NCBI GenBank assembly: GCA_901538445.1
Contig: LR594584.1
Span: 1,148,655-1,212,654 of the forward strand
Direction: 5' to 3'
From: Gemmataceae bacterium
GTDB lineage: Bacteria > Planctomycetota > Planctomycetia > Gemmatales > Gemmataceae
Length of the DNA stretch: 64,000 nt
Positions 51,469 to 59,950 of the stretch are shown piece after piece (the first letter of the stretch is position 1; each line of letters begins with the position of its first letter). The notes beneath the pieces were generated by a model. The model had not been told where the DNA came from. It worked only from the letters and a program-made list of their open reading frames with translations, and did not search any database. The translations under genes and the position numbers were made by a program.

Positions 51469-52226
51469 CCCCCGACGTGGTCGTGGACATCGGCAACACC
51501 CGCATGAAGTGGGGCCGGTGCGAGGGTGGGCGGGTGGCCGAGGTGCTGCGACTCCCGCACGACGAACCGGCCGTGTGGGACGCCGAACTTGCGAAACTCC
51601 CACCGCCGAAGTCCGCGCCCTGTCGGTGGGCGGTTGCCAGCGTGAACCCGCCGGCGTGCGAGCGGTTCGTTGCGTGGGCCGGGTCGCACGGGACCGTGGC
51701 CGTCTTCACGTCGCCGGCAGAACTCCCCCTCCGCGTGAACGTGGACGAGCCCGCCAAGGTCGGGCTGGACCGGCTGTTCGGGGCAGTCGCGGCGAAGTCG
51801 ATGGTCGCTCCAGGAACGCCGGCGATCACGGTCGATGTCGGAACGGCTGTCACGGTGAACGTGATCGACGCCGACGGCGTGTTTCAGGGCGGCACGATCT
51901 TCCCCGGCCCGCGGCTGATGGGCCGGGCGCTCCACGAGCACACCGCGAAGTTGCCGCTCATCGACCTCGGCGAGGTTCCGGCGGCCGGTCCCCCGGGGCG
52001 GAACACGGCCGACGCCATCGAAGCGGGCATTGCGGCGGCGGTCCAGGGCGGGGTCGGGCTCCTCGTCGAGCGACTGGCGGCTCGCTACCCCCGGCCACGG
52101 CTGTTCATCACCGGCGGCGCTCGCGGGGCACTGTCGCAGCACGGGTTCCGCGGCGTCGAGCACGTGACCGAGGTGCCGGAACTCACGCTCGAAGGCATTC
52201 GCATCGCCGCCGGGGCGCTGCCGTGA
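51465..52226 (+). CDS. coaX: Type III pantothenate kinase
   Basis: Phosphorylates pantothenate in the first step of coenzyme A synthesis. The 253-residue protein has the ASKHA-fold motifs of CoaX: DIGNTRMKWG (phosphate 1), VGLDRLFGAVAAKSM, DVGTAVTVNVIDADG (phosphate 2) and GGTIFPGPRLM. Its start overlaps the obgE stop and its stop overlaps the following GTG start, so the three genes form a tightly coupled operon. The early arrangement is common in related planctomycetes as far as I can recall, but not certain. Confidence 0.95.
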   Translation: MTPDVVVDIGNTRMKWGRCEGGRVAEVLRLPHDEPAVWDAELAKLPPPKSAPCRWAVASVNPPACERFVAWAGSHGTVAVFTSPAELPLRVNVDEPAKVGLDRLFGAVAAKSMVAPGTPAITVDVGTAVTVNVIDADGVFQGGTIFPGPRLMGRALHEHTAKLPLIDLGEVPAAGPPGRNTADAIEAGIAAAVQGGVGLLVERLAARYPRPRLFITGGARGALSQHGFRGVEHVTEVPELTLEGIRIAAGALP

Positions 52227-53305
52227 GTGACACACGGGTGTCGCTCCTCACTCCCAAGGGCGTCGGGGCGATCGCGACCGTCGAGGTGAGCGGTCCGCGA
52301 GCGTGGGAACTCGCCCGCACACTGTTCCGGCCGGCCGGCAAGCCGCTCCCCGACGCCCCCGAGTTGCACCGCTTCTGGTTCGGCACCCTCGGCGAAGGGG
52401 CCGGCGACGAGGTGGTGCTCGCGGTCGCGGGCGAATCAACTGTCGAGGTGCATTGCCACGGCGGCCGGCGCGTCGTGCGGTGGGTGATCGACCAGTTCCT
52501 CGCTCACGGATGCGCGGAACGAGAACCGACCCGTTCCGTCTCGGTTCTCGACCTGCTGGTGCGTGCCCCGACGCTCCGCACAGCGGGCATCCTGCTCGAC
52601 CAGCTTCACGGAACGTTCGACTCGGCGGTGCGGCGGATTCTCGCGTCACCAGACCTCGCCGGACTCCCCGAACTGGCGCGTTTCGCCAGCGTCGGCCGGC
52701 ACCTCGTGACGCCGTGGAAGGTGGTGATCGCTGGACCGCCAAACGTCGGGAAGAGTTCGCTCGTGAACGCCCTCGCCGGCTACCAGCGCACCGTCGTGTC
52801 GGATGTTGCGGGCACCACGCGCGACGCCGTCCGCGTGCAACTCGCGTTCGACGGGTGGCCGGTCGAACTCACCGACACCGCCGGCCTGCGAGACGCCGTG
52901 GGGCTCGAAGCCGAAGGGATCGAACGCGGGCGGCGAGTGCTGAGCGAGGCTGATGTGGTGGTGTGGGTGATGGACGGCACGTCCGAAAAGATGATCTGGC
53001 CCGGCGACGATATCCCGGTTGCCAAGCTCGTCGCAATCGTCAACAAGTCGGATGCGATCCAGGGGTGGGGGCCGGATGCGAACGCTGGAGATGCCCGGGA
53101 GTTGATGCTCGTCTCCGCGAAGACCGGGCACGGCGTTCCCAAACTCGTCGCCGAAATCGTTCGCTGCCTCATACCCGATCCGCCGCCGCCCGGGGCCGCG
53201 GTACCCTACTCACCAGAACTCGCCGACCGCGTCGAGGCGGCGGTCGCCGCGACCGACCGCGGAGAAGCCGTCAGGCTTCTCCGCGACTGCCTTACCGCCG
53301 GCTGA
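52223..53305 (+). CDS. Short MnmE/TrmE-like GTPase
   Basis: A 360-residue protein read from a GTG at 52223 that overlaps the coaX stop. The N-terminal part follows the MnmE tetrahydrofolate-binding domain (SLLTPKGVGAIATVEVSGPR, VEVHCHGGRRVV) and the G domain is complete: GPPNVGKSSLVNAL, TVVSDVAGTTRDAV, LTDTAGLRDA and NKSD. MnmE is usually about 450 residues, with a C-terminal helical domain ending in a Cys-containing CxGK motif. Here the region after the G domain is short and ends DCLTAG, and part of the central helical domain is absent. It may therefore not perform MnmE's U34 tRNA modification. Confidence 0.82.
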   Translation: MSDTRVSLLTPKGVGAIATVEVSGPRAWELARTLFRPAGKPLPDAPELHRFWFGTLGEGAGDEVVLAVAGESTVEVHCHGGRRVVRWVIDQFLAHGCAEREPTRSVSVLDLLVRAPTLRTAGILLDQLHGTFDSAVRRILASPDLAGLPELARFASVGRHLVTPWKVVIAGPPNVGKSSLVNALAGYQRTVVSDVAGTTRDAVRVQLAFDGWPVELTDTAGLRDAVGLEAEGIERGRRVLSEADVVVWVMDGTSEKMIWPGDDIPVAKLVAIVNKSDAIQGWGPDANAGDARELMLVSAKTGHGVPKLVAEIVRCLIPDPPPPGAAVPYSPELADRVEAAVAATDRGEAVRLLRDCLTAG

Positions 53306-53343
53306 TACAACAGGATCGCACACCCACCCCGGAGCCTCCTCAC

Positions 53344-54198
53344 ATGCAGTTCGGCAAGATTCGGCGGGCCACCGGCGACCACGTGGTCGCGATCGAGAAC
53401 GGCCAGGTCTTCACGATCGACACGGCCCTCGACCCCGAGGTGCCGTCGCTCGCCGCGCTGCTCGCGACGCCGAACCCGGTCGCCGCCGCACGCGAACTCA
53501 TCGACCCGCGGTTCGCCCCGGAGCCGCTCGGGGACCAGACGTTCCTTGCGCCGATCGACCGCCAGGAAGTGTGGGCCGCCGGCGTCACCTACAAGCGGAG
53601 CAAGGTCGCCCGCGAGGAGGAGAGCCACGGGGCGGCGCAGTTCTACGACAAGGTGTACTCGGCCTCGCGGCCCGAGCTGTTCATGAAGGCCACGCCCGAG
53701 CGCGTCGTGCCGCCCGGCCAGCCGGTCTACATTCGGGCCGACAGCAAGTGGAACGTGCCCGAGCCGGAGTTCACGCTGGTCATCTCGCCCGCCGGGAAGA
53801 TCGTCGGGTACACGATCGGCAACGACATGAGTTCGCGGGACATCGAGGGCGAGAACCCGCTGTACCTCCCGCAGGCGAAGATCTACCGGCGGTCGTGCGC
53901 CATCGGTCCGGTCGTCACGCCGGTCGCCGGGATGCCGCCGCTGTCGGGCGTCGAGATCAAGCTGGTCATCAGTCGCGGGGGCAAGCCGGCCTACGAGGGC
54001 ACGACCACGCTCGCGCAACTGAATCGCACGCCGGAGAGCCTCGCGGAGTGGCTGTTCCGCGATAACGACTTCCCGAACGGCGCGTTCCTGCTCACCGGTA
54101 CAGGCATCGTCCCGCCGGACGAGTTCTCGCTCCAGAACGGCGACGACATCGCCATCACCATCGCCGGCATCGGCACCCTGCGAAACCCGGTGGGGTGA
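53344..54198 (+). CDS. Fumarylacetoacetate hydrolase family protein
   Basis: A 284-residue FAH-superfamily enzyme, which acts on 2-keto acids or 1,3-diketones with a divalent metal. GGAG precedes the ATG at 53344. The catalytic domain shows WAAGVTYKRSKVAREEE, NVPEPEFTLVISPAG with the acidic metal ligands, and YTIGNDMSSRDIEGENPLYL followed by CAIGPVV. DIEGENPLYLPQAKIY resembles 2-keto-3-deoxy-sugar-acid dehydratases of this family more than true fumarylacetoacetase, but the substrate is an inference. It may be the last gene of the coaX operon, with 38 bases from the GTPase. Confidence 0.88.
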   Translation: MQFGKIRRATGDHVVAIENGQVFTIDTALDPEVPSLAALLATPNPVAAARELIDPRFAPEPLGDQTFLAPIDRQEVWAAGVTYKRSKVAREEESHGAAQFYDKVYSASRPELFMKATPERVVPPGQPVYIRADSKWNVPEPEFTLVISPAGKIVGYTIGNDMSSRDIEGENPLYLPQAKIYRRSCAIGPVVTPVAGMPPLSGVEIKLVISRGGKPAYEGTTTLAQLNRTPESLAEWLFRDNDFPNGAFLLTGTGIVPPDEFSLQNGDDIAITIAGIGTLRNPVG

Positions 54199-54202
54199 CG
54201 CC

Positions 54203-54264
54203 GGCGAGCCGTGCCAGTCATGGCACGGGTTTCCATAACCAACCCGTGCCATGACTGGCTCGCC
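54203..54264. repeat. Inverted repeat with GCCAGTCATGGCACGGGTT arms
   Basis: Left arm 54203-54231 and right arm 54241-54264 pair around TTCCATAACC-like bases, with a 5-base bulge in the left arm. It begins 4 bases after a stop codon and lies between two plus-strand genes, so it is a plausible transcription end. Confidence 0.8.
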
Positions 54265-54283
54265 CAGCACGTAAAATGACTCC

Positions 54284-55909
54284 ATGTCCATTCGCGTCTC
54301 GAACCTGAGGCTTCCGGTCGATGAGCCGGAAGCCAGCCTCCCCGCGCACCTCGCACGTGCGCTCGGCGTCACCCCGCCCGACCTGAGCCGCTGGCGGATC
54401 GTCCGCAAGGCGCTCGACCTCCGCGACAAGCGGCAACTCCGGTTCGTCTACAACTTCGAGGTCGATCTACCCGCCGACGAACTCGAAGTGGTGCGCCGCG
54501 CCGCCGACCGCCCGCACTCGCCGGCGCAGGTGGAACTGCACGAGGAGCCGCCGTTCGCGATGCCCGAGCCGGGCCACACGCCGCTGCCGCACCGGCCGGT
54601 CGTCGTCGGGTCCGGCCCCGGCGGGCTGGTGTGCGCGTACTTCCTCGCGAAGCACGGCTACCGGCCGATCCTGCTCGAACGCGGCACGAAGGTGAACGAC
54701 CGCATCCGCGACGTGAAGGCGTTCGACGACGGCGGCGAGTTCCACCCCGAGAGCAACTACCTGTTCGGCGAGGGCGGGGCCGGCACCTTCTCCGACGGCA
54801 AGCTCACCTGCCGCGGCACCGGGCCGGACGTGATCCGTGTTCTGGAACTTCTCGCCGAGTGCAAGGGCCAGCAGCCCGGCCGGCCGAACATCCTCTACTA
54901 CCACCGCCCACACCTCGGCAGCAACCGGCTTCCGGCCGTGGTGAAAGCGCTACGCCAGCGGATCGAGGACTTCGGCGGCGAGGTGCGGTTCCTCACCCGC
55001 GTCGAGGACATCGACTTCGACGCGGCCGGCCTCAAGGGCGTCAGCACGTCTTCGGGCTTCACCCCGGCCTCGGTGGTCGTGCTCGCGATCGGCCACAGCG
55101 CGCGCGACACCTACCGCATGCTCGCCGAGCGCAGGGTGCCGATGGCCCCGAAGCCGTTCCAGTTCGGCGTCCGCATCGAGCACCGGCAGGACGTGGTGAA
55201 CGCGGTGCAGTTCGGCCCGCGGCACGAGCAGTACGAGGAACTGCTCGGCAACGCCGACTACTCGCTCGTGGCGAGCGGGAAGCACGACCTGTTCACGTTC
55301 TGCATGTGCGCCGGCGGGTACATCATCCCGAGCGTGTCGCAGGACGGGTACTTCGCGACCAACGGGATGAGCCTGAGCAAGCGCGACTCGCCGTACGCGA
55401 ACAGCGGGCTGGTGGTGACGGTGCCGGTCGAGGAATTCGGCGGCACTGACGTGCTCGCCGGCGTGCGGCTCCAGGAGAAGTACGAGGCGAAGGCGTTTGA
55501 GATCGGTCGGGGCCGCGAGTACCGCTCGCCGGTTCAGGGCGCGCGCGACTTCGTGCGCGGAACCGTGTCGCGGTCCGCCCCGCAGTCGAGTTACCCCCGC
55601 GGGGTGACGCCGTACGACCTGCGCGAGGTGCTGCCGCCGGTGGTCGCGGAAGCGGTCGCGCACGGCCTGCCGCAGATGGACCGCCGCTGGCACGGGCGCT
55701 TTCTGGCCGACGCGGTGCTGGCCGGCCCCGAGTCGCGGGGCAGTTCGCCGGTGCGGATCGACCGCGACAACGAGACCCGTGAGTCGCCGGGCGTTCCGGG
55801 CCTGTACCCCGTAGGCGAGGGTGCCGGGTACGCCGGCGGCATCGTGTCCGCGGCGGTGGACGGCCTCCGCACCGCCCGCGCCATCATCGCGAAGTACGCT
55901 GTGACGTGA
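54284..55909 (+). CDS. FAD-dependent oxidoreductase, COG2509 type
   Basis: A 541-residue cytoplasmic flavoprotein of an uncharacterised family with a distinctive N-terminal domain of about 95 residues (ISxxxLPVDEP-like start, LRFVYNFEVDLP). The FAD-binding motif is VVVGSGPGGLVCAYFLAKHG at residues 106-125. ESNYLFGEGGAGTFSDGKLT and FCMCAGGYIIPSVSQDG are family hallmarks, and the C-terminal GLYPVGEGAGYAGGIVSAAVDG closes the FAD fold. CMC holds two Cys that might be redox-active. Members occur widely in bacteria without a known substrate. Confidence 0.88.
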   Translation: MSIRVSNLRLPVDEPEASLPAHLARALGVTPPDLSRWRIVRKALDLRDKRQLRFVYNFEVDLPADELEVVRRAADRPHSPAQVELHEEPPFAMPEPGHTPLPHRPVVVGSGPGGLVCAYFLAKHGYRPILLERGTKVNDRIRDVKAFDDGGEFHPESNYLFGEGGAGTFSDGKLTCRGTGPDVIRVLELLAECKGQQPGRPNILYYHRPHLGSNRLPAVVKALRQRIEDFGGEVRFLTRVEDIDFDAAGLKGVSTSSGFTPASVVVLAIGHSARDTYRMLAERRVPMAPKPFQFGVRIEHRQDVVNAVQFGPRHEQYEELLGNADYSLVASGKHDLFTFCMCAGGYIIPSVSQDGYFATNGMSLSKRDSPYANSGLVVTVPVEEFGGTDVLAGVRLQEKYEAKAFEIGRGREYRSPVQGARDFVRGTVSRSAPQSSYPRGVTPYDLREVLPPVVAEAVAHGLPQMDRRWHGRFLADAVLAGPESRGSSPVRIDRDNETRESPGVPGLYPVGEGAGYAGGIVSAAVDGLRTARAIIAKYAVT

Positions 55910-55992
55910 GTACGAATCTTGATGGGGTGCCCTCCGTCCCCTCGCTGTCGATCGCGTATCATCACCTCTGACGACGCCCCCCGGAGCCACAC

Positions 55993-58812
55993 GTGTCGCC
56001 CGCCGAGTCCAATGACGACCGCGAACCGGACGCCGCGAGCTCGGTCGTCCCGTCGGGCACCATCGCGCAGTCCCCGGACGAGGCCGTGCGGGCCGCCGAG
56101 CGGTCGCTCGCGCCGCCAACTCGCTTGCTCCCGGCGATCGCCGGTTACGAGATCGTCAGCGAACTCGGCCGCGGTGGCATGGGCGTCGTGTACCGCGCCC
56201 GGCACATCCGGCTGAACCGGCCGACGGCCATCAAGATGCTGCTCGGCGGCCAGTACGCCGACCCGGTCGCACAGGTGCGGTTCCTCGTCGAAGCGGAAAT
56301 CGTCGCGCTGATCCAGCACCCGAACGTCGTCCAGGTCTACGAATTCGGGCAGCACGACGGGCAGCCGTTCTTCGCCCTGGAGTTCGTCGATGGCACCACG
56401 CTCGCCGGGAAGCTCCAGGCCGCGGGGCGGTTCGGCCCGCGGGCGGCGGCGGAGATGGTGGCGAAGCTGGCCGACGCGATCGCGGCCGCGCACGCGAAGG
56501 GGATCGTCCACCGGGACCTGAAGCCCGCGAACGTCCTCCTCGACGAGCGGGGCGAGCCGAAGGTCACCGACTTCGGCCTCGCGAAGGTCGGGCGGTCCGA
56601 GATGACCGCCAGCGGCGCGATCATGGGCACGCCCGACTACATGAGCCCCGAGCAGGCCGCCGGCCGCACGAAGGAGATCGGCACCGCCACCGACATCTAC
56701 TCGCTCGGGGTGATTCTGTACGAGTTGCTCACCGGTCGCACGCCGTTCCGCGGCGAGTCGGTGATGCAGACCATCCAACAAGTTCTGGCGGGCGAACCCG
56801 CGTGGCCGCGGAGCCTCGTTTCGGCCGTCCCCCGCGACCTCGAAACGATCTGCCTGAAGTGCCTGGAGAAGGAGCCGCGGAAGCGGTACGGCACCGCGGA
56901 GGCGCTGGCGGCCGACCTCCGGGCGTACCTCGCCGGCCGGGCGATCGCGGTCCGCCCGGTCGGCACCCTCGAGTACGCCGTCAAGTGGGCGAAGCGGCGG
57001 CCGGCCCCGGCCGCCCTCGTGCTGGTCACGCTCCTGGGCGTGTGCGGGATCGTGTGGAAGTACGCCGAGGCCGAACAGCAGCGGGACATCGCCGAGGCCC
57101 GGACCCGGGACGCGGAGCAGCAAAAGCAGTTCGCCGAGGAGAAGCAGCACGAGGCGGAACAGCAGCGGGCCATCGCCGAGGCCCGGCGCAAGGACGCGGA
57201 GCAGCAGAAGGTCATCGCCGAGACCCGGCGCAAGGAAGCGGAGGAGCAACGGGAAACCGCGTTCGCCGTGTCGCAGTTCCTCGGCGGACTGTTCGAGGAC
57301 GCCGACCCCATCGCCCCCAACGGCCGCATGTTCGGCGTCCACCGGCGGGACCGCGTGGAACAGGCGCTGACGGCGCGCGAGATCGTGGACCGCGCGGCCC
57401 TCAAGCTCAAGACCGAACTGACCGACCGGCCCCGCATCCGGGCCGCGCTGCTCGACTGCATCGGGAACGTGTACCTCGATCAGGGCCGGGTGCGCGAGGC
57501 GGAGCCGCTCCTGAACGAAGCGATCCAGCTCCGCCGCAAGCGGTTCGGCGACGACCACGTCGAAATGGCTTCGAGCCTCCAGAGCATGGGGGTGCTGCAC
57601 ATCAGCACCGGCGAGTTCGAGCGGGCCGGCCCCGAACTGGAACGCGCGCTGGAGCTGCGCCGCAAGTACCTCGACGACGACCACGTGCTGGTGGCCGACA
57701 CCCTCTTTTACCTCGGGCTGCAACGACTCGTGTACGGCGAGTTCCCCCAGGCCGAGCGCTACCTCCGGGAGTGCCTCGCGATCCGCCGGCCCCGGCCGGA
57801 GGTGGAGAGCCGCGAGGTCGCTCTGGTTCTGCTCCTGCTCGGGCAACTGCACTTCCAGAACAACGAGCCGGGCAAGGCGCTGCCGCTCATCCAGGAGGCC
57901 GCCGCGATGCTCGACAAGATCGGCGGCCGGAACGACCTGTCCGGCATCGTCAGCCTGTACGTGCAGGCGCAGTTCCTCGGCCGGCTGGGGCGCACCACGC
58001 GGGCGCGGGAGTTGTACGCTGAGGCCGAGGCGAAGGCGATCAAGTTGCTGGGGCCCGACCACTACATGCTGACCGCGACCCGCGGCCTGTACGCCGACTT
58101 CCTGAGCGAGAACGGGCTCCGCGAGGAGGCGGCCGCCGTGCGGCGGGGGGTGGTCGAGAGCTACAAGAAGGCGTTCGGCCCCGACTCGCTCGTCGTGTGC
58201 AACAAGCAACTCGACCTGTGCCGCGCCGAGCGGGACCTGAACCGGTTCGCCGAGGCCGAGGCGGCCGTGCGCGACGCCGTGCGCATCCACCGCCTACAGG
58301 CCAACCCGTCGTTCAAGACACGCGACCGCTACTCCGAGTGCTTGCACGTCCTCGGGGCGCTCGTGTACAACCGCAGCGACCACGCCGAGGCGATGACGAT
58401 CTACCGCGAGGCTCTCGCCGTTCGCCGCGAACTCCGTGAGGACGACGACCGGACCCGCTACATCGCCCGCGACCTGGTGCGGTTCCTCCTCCAGAAAGAC
58501 GGGACCGCGATCCCGGCCGTGTTCCTCGACCGCACCACGCCGAAAGGGGAGCCGGCCACGGACGTCGAACTCGCCCGGACCTGGGCCCGCGGCGCGCAGT
58601 CGCTCGCGCGGCTGTGCCCAAAGCCGACCCCCGCCGACGAACTCGACGTGCAGTTCATTCAAGCGCAGGCCGTCGCCGCGCTGCGGAGCGCGGTCTCGCA
58701 CGGGCTCGGCGACCTCAAGGCGGTCGAAGCGGTCCCCGAGTTCGAGCCGCTCCGCGGCCGGGCCGACTTCCAGGAGGCGCTGCGCGCCCCCGCCCCGAAG
58801 GCCCCGAAGTAG
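55993..58812 (+). CDS. Serine/threonine kinase with coiled coil and TPRs
   Basis: A 939-residue kinase from a GTG with GGAG 8 bases upstream. The kinase domain (about residues 50-310) is intact: ELGRGGMGVVYRARH, Lys in TAIKMLL, HRDLKPANVLL, DFGLAKVG and YMSPEQAAGRT. One membrane segment follows at about 338-356 (AALVLVTLLGVCGIVWKYA), then a repetitive coiled coil with repeated AEQQRxIAEARxRDAEQQ units (about 357-420), and TPRs of the kinesin-light-chain type (LNEAIQLRRKRFGDDHVEMA, LERALELRRKYLDDDHV). The tail is presumably extracytoplasmic and may bind partners; the signal is unknown. Confidence 0.93.
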   Translation: MSPAESNDDREPDAASSVVPSGTIAQSPDEAVRAAERSLAPPTRLLPAIAGYEIVSELGRGGMGVVYRARHIRLNRPTAIKMLLGGQYADPVAQVRFLVEAEIVALIQHPNVVQVYEFGQHDGQPFFALEFVDGTTLAGKLQAAGRFGPRAAAEMVAKLADAIAAAHAKGIVHRDLKPANVLLDERGEPKVTDFGLAKVGRSEMTASGAIMGTPDYMSPEQAAGRTKEIGTATDIYSLGVILYELLTGRTPFRGESVMQTIQQVLAGEPAWPRSLVSAVPRDLETICLKCLEKEPRKRYGTAEALAADLRAYLAGRAIAVRPVGTLEYAVKWAKRRPAPAALVLVTLLGVCGIVWKYAEAEQQRDIAEARTRDAEQQKQFAEEKQHEAEQQRAIAEARRKDAEQQKVIAETRRKEAEEQRETAFAVSQFLGGLFEDADPIAPNGRMFGVHRRDRVEQALTAREIVDRAALKLKTELTDRPRIRAALLDCIGNVYLDQGRVREAEPLLNEAIQLRRKRFGDDHVEMASSLQSMGVLHISTGEFERAGPELERALELRRKYLDDDHVLVADTLFYLGLQRLVYGEFPQAERYLRECLAIRRPRPEVESREVALVLLLLGQLHFQNNEPGKALPLIQEAAAMLDKIGGRNDLSGIVSLYVQAQFLGRLGRTTRARELYAEAEAKAIKLLGPDHYMLTATRGLYADFLSENGLREEAAAVRRGVVESYKKAFGPDSLVVCNKQLDLCRAERDLNRFAEAEAAVRDAVRIHRLQANPSFKTRDRYSECLHVLGALVYNRSDHAEAMTIYREALAVRRELREDDDRTRYIARDLVRFLLQKDGTAIPAVFLDRTTPKGEPATDVELARTWARGAQSLARLCPKPTPADELDVQFIQAQAVAALRSAVSHGLGDLKAVEAVPEFEPLRGRADFQEALRAPAPKAPK

Positions 58813-58893
58813 CGCGCCGAGCCGCGGTTGACAGCCCCGCCCCACCCCGGCTAAACTCCCCCGCCGAATTAGACCCGACGCGCCGAGGCGACC

Positions 58894-59940
58894 GTGGAAC
58901 GCGAGTGGCTGGCCCTTGTCCGTGGGGAACGCCGCGGCCCGTTCGCACTCCTCGCCCGCGCCGGCCTGCGGCTCGCGAGCTGGCCCTACGGCCTCGGCGT
59001 GCGGGTGCGGAACGCCCGGTTCGACCGGGGCGAGAGGGCTGTTCATCGCGGACCGGTACCCGTGGTCAGCGTCGGGAATCTGACCCTCGGCGGCACCGGA
59101 AAGACGCCGTGCGTCGAGTACGTAGCCGCGTTCTACCGCGACCTCGGCCACCAGGTCGCGATCCTGAGCCGCGGGTACGGGAGCGACGCCGGCCGCAACG
59201 ACGAGGCAATGATCCTCGAAGAGAACCTCCCCGACGTGCCCCACCTCCAGGGCCGCGACCGGGTCGAACTCGCGGCCACCGCGGCGGAGGAACTGGAAGC
59301 CGAGGTGCTCGTCCTCGACGACGGGTTCCAGCACCGCCGGTTGCACCGCGACCTCGACGTCGTGCTGATCGACGCGACGCGGCCGCCGACGAGGGACTAC
59401 CTGTTCCCCCGCGGCACGCTGCGGGAGCCGGCGAGCGGGCTGCGACGGGCCGGGGCGATCGTGCTGACCCGGTGCGACCAGGTGCCGGCCGCGGAACTGG
59501 AAGCGATTCGCGGTTGGCTGGAACAGCGGTTCCCCGACACGCCGGTCGCGACGACCGAGCACCGGCCGACGGAACTGCTCGGCGGCGACGAGCCCGAGCG
59601 AGTCGAGTCGCTCGCGGGGAAGTCAGTGGCGGCGTTCTGCGGCATCGGCAACCCGGCCGCGTTCCGCCGCACGCTCGAATCGCTCGGCGCGAGCGTGGTG
59701 AACTTTCGGGCGTTCCCGGACCACCATGCGTACTCGCGGACCGACGTGGATGACCTGATGCGGTGGGCCTCGACGCTGCCGCCCGACGGGCTGGTTGCGA
59801 CGACGCAGAAGGACTGGGTCAAGCTGCGGGTGCCTGACCTCGAGGGGCTGCCGCTGCGGGCGGTGCGAATCGGGTTAACGTTTCGAAGTGGGCAGGACGA
59901 GTTCGACGCCGCGCTGCGAAGGATCGCGCCGGCCGAGTGA
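58894..59940 (+). CDS. lpxK: Tetraacyldisaccharide 4'-kinase
   Basis: Phosphorylates the lipid A precursor at the 4' position on the inner face of the inner membrane. GTG at 58894 starts a 348-residue protein with an N-terminal hydrophobic anchor region (FALLARAGLRLASWPYGLG), the P-loop VGNLTLGGTGKTP and the family motif LDDGFQHRRLHRDLD. It also has LTRCDQVP and AFPDHHAYSRTD. It is the first of an LPS gene run (hldE, waaF and a core kinase), with only 10 bases before hldE. Confidence 0.96.
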   Translation: MEREWLALVRGERRGPFALLARAGLRLASWPYGLGVRVRNARFDRGERAVHRGPVPVVSVGNLTLGGTGKTPCVEYVAAFYRDLGHQVAILSRGYGSDAGRNDEAMILEENLPDVPHLQGRDRVELAATAAEELEAEVLVLDDGFQHRRLHRDLDVVLIDATRPPTRDYLFPRGTLREPASGLRRAGAIVLTRCDQVPAAELEAIRGWLEQRFPDTPVATTEHRPTELLGGDEPERVESLAGKSVAAFCGIGNPAAFRRTLESLGASVVNFRAFPDHHAYSRTDVDDLMRWASTLPPDGLVATTQKDWVKLRVPDLEGLPLRAVRIGLTFRSGQDEFDAALRRIAPAE

Positions 59941-59950
59941 GGAGGACAGG

